DNA from: Euryarchaeota archaeon UBA124 | GTDB taxonomy: Archaea > Thermoplasmatota > Poseidoniia > Poseidoniales > Poseidoniaceae | NCBI GenBank assembly: GCA_002502215.1 | Contig: DAPT01000094.1 | Coordinates: 1 to 26,576, forward strand | Direction: 5' to 3' | DNA length: 26,576 nt | Shown: positions 8,501 to 13,807 of the stretch, in pieces | Layout: each line of letters begins with the position of its first letter | Numbering within the stretch: position 1 is the first letter of the stretch | The notes under the pieces: model-generated | Seen by the model: the letters and a program-made list of their open reading frames with translations, nothing else | Told to the model about the DNA's origin: nothing | Database searches by the model: none | Translations under genes and position numbers: made by a program

Positions 8501-9733
8501 CCTGGTGAGCAACTGGTTCAACTTATTGTCACCGATGAAAACGGTGACCAAAGCAGTCCCAAAGTCATCGTTGTGGTTGTTGCGAATCCGCTTCCAATTA
8601 TCCAACTGCAAATCTTGGATGCTTGGCTTGGAGCCGGATGTGATCTTGAAACGCAAAAAGAATCTTGCAACTTACTAATGGACAGTGACGTGTTCCCTGA
8701 AAACGGGTTACCAGATCAATGGTCCAGAACATTTGATGAGAATGGAGTCAATGTTGCAGTACCCGGCGCAATGTTGTATTTTGACTCCAGTGGAACCCGA
8801 GATGGTGATCAAAAGTTCGAGGGCAAGTACGTCCCACTCGAACAAGAATCTCCTGATTGGAACGGCCTAGTCGAATATACTTGGGATTTTGGTGACGCAA
8901 CCCCGATTGTACATGACCCAATGCCTTGGCACTCATATGAGCGTCCGGGTCTTTACACGGTTAAGCTCACCGTTCGAGATGCATTCGGTACGGGTGATGT
9001 TACTCGAGCAGAATTCAACATTCACATTGATTCTCCTCCAGAGATCAGCGGCATTGATGTCCCTGACGAAATATATGAGGACTTTAACATCGCAGTTATC
9101 GTAAATGTTTCTGACGCAGAATCGCTTGCAGATCTCGTGTTCTATAGAGACATTGATGTCTTGGATGGTTCGAACTCAGATCGTTCGGAGACAATCAGCA
9201 ACGATCTCGTCATCGAGTGGGAGCAAGATCTCTTGACCGACCAGGACGAAGATGGTATCCTTGACAACGATTGGGAAACTTCCAATGAAGACCTTGCTAC
9301 ACTGAAAACCCTCATTTGGGAAGATCCTGGTGAAGCGATTCTTCGGGTAAGAGTCTGTGACGGAATGGGTCTATGTGATGAGTCTGAAACAGACGTTACA
9401 ATCCTGCCCGAACAAGATGCTGACCCCTCCTTGTCGGATTTCAGTTGGGATGAGTGGAAGTCTTGGATGACTGATGCTGGAAGCGACGCTCTTGGTTTCA
9501 TTGCGTTGATTCTCGCAGCACTTATTCTCGGTTGGCTGGTCATGCGTCAGCCAAATGAGACCGAAGAAGAGGCAAAGCAGAATGCTGAGACGTATGAAGT
9601 AGAGCATGCTGATGACGGTGGACTGCTCGGAATGGATCATCACTTGCCTCCGCCTGCACCGAAAATTCTCTCCAAACAAGAGCGAAGAAGCGATGAAAGT
9701 GGTTACATCCGACCGTTGCGAAGGCGTGAATGA
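5522..9733 (+). CDS. Large surface metalloprotease with PKD-like domains and C-terminal membrane anchor
   Basis: The product has 1403 residues. A signal peptide (ALFLVFLMLTSVIAQCA, about residues 9-25) leads to a zinc-protease domain with HELQHLLH (His230, Glu231, His234) and WLDEGNAD (Glu250, likely third zinc ligand). This resembles the M30/hyicolysin and peptidase-MA-like groups, where HExxH is followed by W-x-x-E-G. A DRDGDGSPD calcium-type loop lies near residue 525. From about 615 to 1175 there are at least four PKD/Ig-like beta-sandwich repeats (for example VAYAWDFDDN, FEWDWGDGSP, LTFNWSFPDG, VEYTWDFGDATP). A membrane segment (about 1324-1342) is followed by a charged cytoplasmic tail of about 60 residues. 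Many N-x-S/T sequons fit a glycosylated outer protein. GAGG lies seven bases before the ATG. The stop overlaps the next frame (ATGA). The protease assignment is good; the exact family is uncertain. Confidence 0.85.
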   Translation: MSERRSTKALFLVFLMLTSVIAQCAANETENDVENIAESIGVVYGDLADFNVETGSQYLLIDEGQPVVSATSFIKQAWVDEGRPGVDDIRYQPSMARSTCSQHVVGDTLTVPISGGSTGVYVAKTTATVAFLVQSGRTLSSTVLQNLASTWDQTIYPTMTTYFGKDYQDGRGLAPPDNDNNCQVEIVIYDIDGAFNIGGYFSPGTAATREVVYIDFADITLAWGKSIIAHELQHLLHNAQDPYENLWLDEGNADVAIYLCFGADGTLAGHLNGWTQQSDLSVRWWNQRNGDYGAGFIFTMYLADHLGGGPAVRQLVQDSATGGLGVENLALSPVSGQSGKIGRTMGEIFANFSIAATIDSDQGIYGFSNLDLNPSCGGSTFCRITPADTNSDWSTPWSSTGHTMEGWGIRSFKFTPGAASPAPLTLRVTSDVSNFDGVLVYKSTADGLWTTQDLDFNSNVATGLIQGFGNLTDEVYAIVWYASTVADCDYTSCGPSYPQGTIDIEAARITSPATMMLNGTTLGDRDGDGSPDTVQVNYSILSNAFFEDLDVDALIRDSNGTVVDAISTRVQAGGGVHVPDSVYFTANKDDQYTVQFTMKNMLGAVLDSETTAPQALTNMAPVANASVSTNTSQTYEKIQFTGDGFDAWGLSLDNNTLPYFDQPVAYAWDFDDNMTSGLRSPLRSFSEAGVYNTTLRIMDIGGTWSDVSINQINITDDSQPIPIITVNNNVVADRIEIFTNQRIIFSAYQTADNVPLENLDFEWDWGDGSPVTSGTGLYTANHEWGDVVGPNQTYILTLTVSDGINIGQKTIEIVVNNRLPYQIFSDVLTTYTYTPLLMPDVFTDDDGENLSLSWVFQEGVNLDGVDVDRGDEFSSTTSATLYPAPAWDNPGTKNVSVTVTDEDGGISVAELQVIVINQLPVANYIVKESGATGAPQIDFLVDEAGVNVPYTFDGRTSFDVDGTTGTYNDLTFNWSFPDGTFSDKTLPAYSFTEPGEQLVQLIVTDENGDQSSPKVIVVVVANPLPIIQLQILDAWLGAGCDLETQKESCNLLMDSDVFPENGLPDQWSRTFDENGVNVAVPGAMLYFDSSGTRDGDQKFEGKYVPLEQESPDWNGLVEYTWDFGDATPIVHDPMPWHSYERPGLYTVKLTVRDAFGTGDVTRAEFNIHIDSPPEISGIDVPDEIYEDFNIAVIVNVSDAESLADLVFYRDIDVLDGSNSDRSETISNDLVIEWEQDLLTDQDEDGILDNDWETSNEDLATLKTLIWEDPGEAILRVRVCDGMGLCDESETDVTILPEQDADPSLSDFSWDEWKSWMTDAGSDALGFIALILAALILGWLVMRQPNETEEEAKQNAETYEVEHADDGGLLGMDHHLPPPAPKILSKQERRSDESGYIRPLRRRE

Positions 9734-9772
9734 ACGAATGTCTCAAGAACCTCCGTGCCGACTACGTCCTGA

Positions 9773-9779
9773 GGGGTGA
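9773..9779 (+). promoter_or_regulatory. Shine-Dalgarno site deciding the start at 9784
   Basis: GGGGTGA lies four bases before ATG 9784. The reading frame is open back to an ATG at 9730, which overlaps the previous stop, but the signal peptide begins properly only at 9784. Either start allows coupling to the upstream protease gene. Confidence 0.5.
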
Positions 9780-9783
9780 AGGT

Positions 9784-10809
9784 ATGTTGCAGAGGCGCGC
9801 GGCTGTTTTGCTTACCATATTGCTTCTACCTCTTGTGGGAGGCGTTTTTTCCTCGAACAATGGATTTGTCTCGGCAGCAATCGATGACTGCAAAGGAGAG
9901 ATCTCCCAAATCGCTTGGAATGAGACCCTATCGAGACATGCCGAAGTTCCTCATAACAGCAACTGGTGGGATCCTTTTTTTGAAGATGATTGGGATGATG
10001 ATGGCCGTGGAAATGGCTACAGTTCCGAACCAGCCAAATCGAATGAGGAAGCTTACAATCCAGCGTTATCGCCTGAGGAACCATGGATGTATCAATCCTA
10101 TCACTCCCCAGTTCCTGTGGACAGGCTTACGACAAACATTGCGACAACCATGTTGGTAGGAAACGACAGCGCTGGTGCATTAAGAGTCAATCTATCGAGT
10201 GATTATCGAACCACAATCTGCGTCGAAATCCAAGGTATAGTTGCCAATTCAACAGTACCTGCAAGCGCTGATGTGTACCTCATGACAACCTCTCAGTACG
10301 ATAACTATGAGTGGTCCTATGACCGAATGCACAGTCAGGATTTCGATAATTGGTTTAATCGTGAAAGTCTCAGTGAGGATGAATTTGTTACGGACGTATC
10401 CCCTGAGTGGGCTGCATTCGATGTGACAGGGTGGAAGACGTACAGGGACGTCCATGCGTATGAAAATACAGATTCGGTTGTAATGAGCGTTTCATTGGAT
10501 GGCCCCGAGGTACACTCATCGTTGTTTTCGGGTACGACCTATCAGGAGTTCTTCATCGTCGTCGATGCATGGGACAATTCTCGAAGAGGTGATGCTGGAG
10601 TTCAGGACAAGATTCTTGCTGCGGATGTATCGATTTCAACGGTTGAACGATCCATCGTGTTGCCGAACTGGACGGTATCGATAACGTTCTTTGTTTTCTT
10701 TATGTCGATTATGCTCGCCCCGGTTCTGGTCAATCGGCGTTACATGAACGCAGGTCTTGAGCCACAAGTGGGAACAGAAAAGCAGCTTATGCCTTCATTG
10801 AATCAGTAA
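9784..10809 (+). CDS. Secreted, C-terminally membrane-anchored protein of unknown function, partner of the surface protease
   Basis: From ATG 9784 the product has 341 residues. The alternative ATG at 9730 would give 359 and places an unlikely polar stretch before the signal peptide. The N-terminus MLQRRAAVLLTILLLPLVGG is a signal peptide. The outer part is rich in Trp, Tyr, Asp and Glu, with an acidic DDWDDDGRGNG patch near residue 70 and several N-x-S/T sequons. A central beta-rich region includes LRVNLSSDYRTTICVEIQG and ADVYLMTTSQYDNYEW. The C-terminus has one membrane segment (WTVSITFFVFFMSIMLAPVL) and a short cytoplasmic tail. I do not recognise the family and see no catalytic motif. It is organised as an operon with the PKD metalloprotease, whose stop codon overlaps its frame, suggesting an accessory, inhibitor or substrate-binding role (inference). 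It is convergent with aroD, 12 bases away. Confidence 0.65.
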   Translation: MLQRRAAVLLTILLLPLVGGVFSSNNGFVSAAIDDCKGEISQIAWNETLSRHAEVPHNSNWWDPFFEDDWDDDGRGNGYSSEPAKSNEEAYNPALSPEEPWMYQSYHSPVPVDRLTTNIATTMLVGNDSAGALRVNLSSDYRTTICVEIQGIVANSTVPASADVYLMTTSQYDNYEWSYDRMHSQDFDNWFNRESLSEDEFVTDVSPEWAAFDVTGWKTYRDVHAYENTDSVVMSVSLDGPEVHSSLFSGTTYQEFFIVVDAWDNSRRGDAGVQDKILAADVSISTVERSIVLPNWTVSITFFVFFMSIMLAPVLVNRRYMNAGLEPQVGTEKQLMPSLNQ

Positions 10810-10821
10810 TCGAAGTCCACT

Positions 10822-11619
10822 TCAATATTCGAGAAGTGTCCAAGCGTCTCGCAAATCACGAACGTTGATGAGGCCTTTGTCGCTGATACGATGCTCCATT
10901 GACATGGTTGCATAGACCATGCTCACGCCCAGAATTGGTGCGTGGATGCGAGCCCAATCACCTCCACTGTTGACAGCCATAACGCTGTAATCAACGCCCT
11001 CTCCTTTGAGTTCGATGGCTGCATCAACAATTTGCAATGCATCCAAATGTGAATGCGCCGTCGAGCAGAACTTGACAAGATCTGCCTTCTCGCCGTTGTC
11101 ACGGACAAAGGAAGCGATGTCTTCCGAATTTGGTGTGCCGTTAATATCATGGCTTGAGTAGACAATTTTGCAGCCCTTTTTCTTTGCAGCGGCCATCAAC
11201 TCCTCAACGGATTTTTCTTCGATGGAGGATTCCAAATCAATCCAGCTAACGCCTGAATCAATGGCTTGTTGGAGGATTGTTATTCGCTCTTCTTCTGTAC
11301 CTGGGAAGAACCCACCTTCTCTTGGGGGTCGGACAGTGAAAATTACTGGTACAGCAATTGAATCCTTTAGTTTCTGAATGGTCTGTTCTGCGTCAATGGA
11401 TGAAGCATCGGAGATTGGCCATTCAGCCTCTGGTGGCATAACACTCTTTGACTCGCCGTCCTCTTGTTCAATAACGACTGGTTCTGGCTTTGTGAGGTAG
11501 AGTCGGTCAAATCGGACTTCGACGAGGTCAGCACCTGCAGTTGATGCTCGAGCAGCCTCATCGACCATGTCATCAACGTTCGTGGAGTCGAGTGCTACGC
11601 AAATGGTCGGTTCAGGCAT
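10822..11619 (-). CDS. aroD: Type I 3-dehydroquinate dehydratase
   Basis: The product has 265 residues, close to the family length of about 220-250. It converts 3-dehydroquinate to 3-dehydroshikimate in the shikimate pathway for aromatic amino acids, in the cytoplasm. Type I signatures are present: VEVRFDRL (Glu34, Arg36), IFTVRPPREGG (Arg97), YSSHDINGTP with the catalytic His157, LVKFCSTAHS with the Schiff-base Lys183, and SVMAVNSGG. The C-terminal end ISDKGLINVRDLRDAW (near 245-260) corresponds to the substrate-closing loop region, although the usual APGQ-type sequence is altered. A loop of about 40 residues (41-80), rich in Glu and Pro, is inserted after the first strand and lengthens the protein. 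The gene stands alone on the minus strand, diverging from gyrB. No other aro genes are in the window. Confidence 0.92.
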   Translation of the reverse strand: MPEPTICVALDSTNVDDMVDEAARASTAGADLVEVRFDRLYLTKPEPVVIEQEDGESKSVMPPEAEWPISDASSIDAEQTIQKLKDSIAVPVIFTVRPPREGGFFPGTEEERITILQQAIDSGVSWIDLESSIEEKSVEELMAAAKKKGCKIVYSSHDINGTPNSEDIASFVRDNGEKADLVKFCSTAHSHLDALQIVDAAIELKGEGVDYSVMAVNSGGDWARIHAPILGVSMVYATMSMEHRISDKGLINVRDLRDAWTLLEY

Positions 11620-11674
11620 GACTCAACCGACCTTCGTCTTCTTCTTAACGCTCACGGATGGTACTCATGGATTT

Positions 11675-11700
11675 TCCACCCCAAATTCTTGGGGCTTGGA
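11675..11700. promoter_or_regulatory. Hairpin in the aroD-gyrB divergent region
   Basis: TCCA and CCCCAA (11675-11684), a four-base loop ATTC, then TTGGGG, a two-base bulge and TGGA (11689-11700) form a 10-bp interrupted stem. It lies 56-81 bases before the aroD start. Just beyond it, CATATTTTACATT (11702-11714), read on the minus strand, is a possible TATA box for aroD. Its function is unknown; it could be an operator or a leader structure. Confidence 0.4.
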
Positions 11701-11752
11701 GCCATATTTTACATTGAAAAAACGCATCACAGAAGACTGCTTTAGGGTTAGG

Positions 11753-11758
11753 TTTATA
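11753..11758 (+). promoter_or_regulatory. Likely gyrB TATA box
   Basis: TTTATA within GGTTTATACC is the best archaeal TATA candidate before gyrB. Transcription would start near 11780 and leave a leader of roughly 75-80 bases. The left arm of an inverted repeat (11775-11782) falls on the predicted transcription start. Confidence 0.35.
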
Positions 11759-11774
11759 CCCTCTCGTCAAGCAT

Positions 11775-11817
11775 GTTTAACAGTTAGAGGGATGGCGGAA
11801 GTGCTGCTTTGTTAAAC
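11775..11817 (+). repeat. Inverted repeat in the gyrB leader
   Basis: GTTTAACA (11775-11782) and TGTTAAAC (11810-11817) are perfect 8-bp complements separated by 27 bases. Inside, GCGG (11795-11798) and CTGC (11804-11807) can form a second small stem. It may be an RNA structure in the leader or a split operator controlling gyrase expression (inference). Confidence 0.45.
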
Positions 11818-11857
11818 GGCCGACAGCGCCTAAATTTTGACTGGATGTGATGACTAA

Positions 11858-13807
11858 ATGGAAGAAGGATATGATGCAGCGAGTATTCAAGTTCTGGAAG
11901 GACTTGAAGCTGTTCGAAAACGGCCAGGAATGTACCTGGGGGACCCTCATGATGGCTCTGCTCTTCATCATTGCATTTGGGAAGTTGTGGACAATTCTGT
12001 CGACGAACATCTCGCAGGCCACACAAAACAAATTGACATCGTGCTCAATGCAGATCATTCACTTTCAGTACGTGACTATGGCCGAGGGATTCCAGTTGGC
12101 ATTCACGATGACTTTGGGATTTCGGCAGCCGAGGTCATTATGACTAAACTCCACGCAGGAGGAAAATTCGACAACAGTTCATACAAAGTTTCAGGGGGTT
12201 TACACGGTGTTGGAGTGTCTGCTGTTAACGCGGTTTCTGAATGGATGGAGATGACGATCCATCGAGATGGTGTTGTTTATTTCCAGCGATATGAAGCGGG
12301 AATTCCTGTGGAATCGCTCAAGGAGATTGGAACATGCGATGACACGGGCACCCATATTTCGTTCAAACCAGACCTATCCATTTTCACCGAAGTGGTTGAA
12401 TTCAACCTTGAGGAAATCGAAACCAGGGTAAGTGAAACAGCGTTTCTCAACGCAGGACTAAGGATTACAATTCTCGATGAGCGCGGCGATGAACCTCACC
12501 AAACCGAACATCTCTACGAGGGTGGTCTAACGGAGTACGTCGGCCAGTTAAACGAGCGAAGGGAGGTTTTGCATTCCGATGTCATAACCATCTCCGGAGA
12601 CAAAGAGATCGAGAAAGGACCGGTAGAGGTAGAGGTCGCCCTCCAGTGGTCCGATGCGTTCAGCGAATCAATTCGCTGTTACACGAACATCATTCGGAAC
12701 AAAGATGGAGGAACGCACATGTCCGGTCTTCGAACAGCGTTGACAAGCTCCGTCAATTCCTACGCAAAGAAAAAGAATTTACTCAAAGGCGACTCCCTCT
12801 CTGGTGATGATGTACGTGAAGGGCTCGCAGCGGTTGTGAGTGTGAAACATCCAGACCCATCTTTCTCTTCTCAAACAAAAGACAAGCTTGTCAGCAGCGA
12901 AGTGACAGGAATTGTTCAAACGATTGTCTATGACAAGTTAGGGGAATTCTTTGAGGAGAATCCTGCTGTTGCAAAACTGATTGTGGAAAAGGCACTTCTT
13001 GCTTCAAAGGCTCGAGAAGCAGCGCGAAAAGCCCGGGATTTAACTCGCCGAAAAGGCGTTCTCGAAGGAGGGGGGCTGCCTGGGAAACTTGCGGATTGCC
13101 AATCGAGAGACCCAAGCGAATGCGAAGTTTATCTCGTGGAAGGTGACTCTGCCGGCGGTTCAGCAAAAACTGGCCGAGACAGGCGTATTCAGGCAATTTT
13201 ACCATTGCGAGGTAAAATTCTCAACGTTGAGCGTCAAAAGCACAATGCAGCAAAAGTCTTCCAAAATCAAGAGATTCAAACCATGATTCGTGCACTTGGT
13301 GCAGGTGTAGGTAACAACAGCGAGGATGAGGGCAGTTTTGATACTGAAAAACTACGCTACAGCAAAATCATCATCATGACAGACGCTGACGTTGATGGTG
13401 CTCACATTCGAACGCTTATGCTGACGTTCCTTTGGAGATTCATGCGACCTGCAATTGAACGGGGTCATGTCTACATTGCACAACCTCCTTTGTTCCAATT
13501 ATCAAAAGGTCGAGTGAGTAAATACGCCTTTACTGATGAAGAACGAGATGCTATTCTCGAAGAACTTCGAGGGGATAATCCGAATGCGAAAATTGGTGTT
13601 CAACGATACAAAGGTCTTGGTGAGATGAACCCAGAACAACTGTGGGAGACAACCATGAATCCGGAGACGAGGACCATGCTCAAAGTCACGGTGAAGGATG
13701 CAGAAGACAGTGATCGGATGTTTGAGATTCTCATGGGAGAAGACGTACCCGATCGACGTGCATTTATCGAACGCCACGCAAAGGAGGTGACGAACCTTGA
13801 CATCTGA
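11858..13807 (+). CDS. gyrB: DNA gyrase subunit B
   Basis: The product has 649 residues, the short form without the insert found in E. coli GyrB. It is the ATPase subunit of gyrase, which introduces negative supercoils. The GHKL ATPase has WEVVDNSVDE (Glu42, Asn46), YGRGIPVG (Asp73 before it) and GGLHGVGVSAVN (113-124). The Toprim domain has YLVEGDSAGGSAK (Glu428) and IIMTDADVDGAHIR (Asp509, Asp511, Asp513), which bind magnesium. The C-terminal QRYKGLGEMNPEQLW is typical. The start at 11858 is supported by GGATGTGATG at 11843-11852. The gene overlaps gyrA by 11 bases, so the subunits are made from one mRNA. Gyrase in this archaeal group is considered a bacterial acquisition. Confidence 0.97.
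   Translation: MEEGYDAASIQVLEGLEAVRKRPGMYLGDPHDGSALHHCIWEVVDNSVDEHLAGHTKQIDIVLNADHSLSVRDYGRGIPVGIHDDFGISAAEVIMTKLHAGGKFDNSSYKVSGGLHGVGVSAVNAVSEWMEMTIHRDGVVYFQRYEAGIPVESLKEIGTCDDTGTHISFKPDLSIFTEVVEFNLEEIETRVSETAFLNAGLRITILDERGDEPHQTEHLYEGGLTEYVGQLNERREVLHSDVITISGDKEIEKGPVEVEVALQWSDAFSESIRCYTNIIRNKDGGTHMSGLRTALTSSVNSYAKKKNLLKGDSLSGDDVREGLAAVVSVKHPDPSFSSQTKDKLVSSEVTGIVQTIVYDKLGEFFEENPAVAKLIVEKALLASKAREAARKARDLTRRKGVLEGGGLPGKLADCQSRDPSECEVYLVEGDSAGGSAKTGRDRRIQAILPLRGKILNVERQKHNAAKVFQNQEIQTMIRALGAGVGNNSEDEGSFDTEKLRYSKIIIMTDADVDGAHIRTLMLTFLWRFMRPAIERGHVYIAQPPLFQLSKGRVSKYAFTDEERDAILEELRGDNPNAKIGVQRYKGLGEMNPEQLWETTMNPETRTMLKVTVKDAEDSDRMFEILMGEDVPDRRAFIERHAKEVTNLDI
13782..13790 (+). promoter_or_regulatory. 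Full-length Shine-Dalgarno site setting the TTG start of gyrA
   Basis: AGGAGGTGA inside the end of gyrB lies six bases before TTG 13797. The next in-frame ATG (in NDEMKTS) is near residue 28 and has no such site, so TTG is the likely start. Confidence 0.75.

Noticed and set aside
9730..9783. Upstream ATG start of the protease partner gene
   Set aside because: The 18 added residues are polar and precede a proper signal peptide; a GGGGTGA site supports the ATG at 9784.
11742..11752. TTAGGGTTAGG resembles a telomere repeat
   Set aside because: Only about two units, within a promoter region; chance is sufficient.
11846..11852. GTGATGA looks like a C box of a C/D guide RNA
   Set aside because: No matching D box and C'/D' boxes at proper spacing; it is better explained as part of the gyrB ribosome site.
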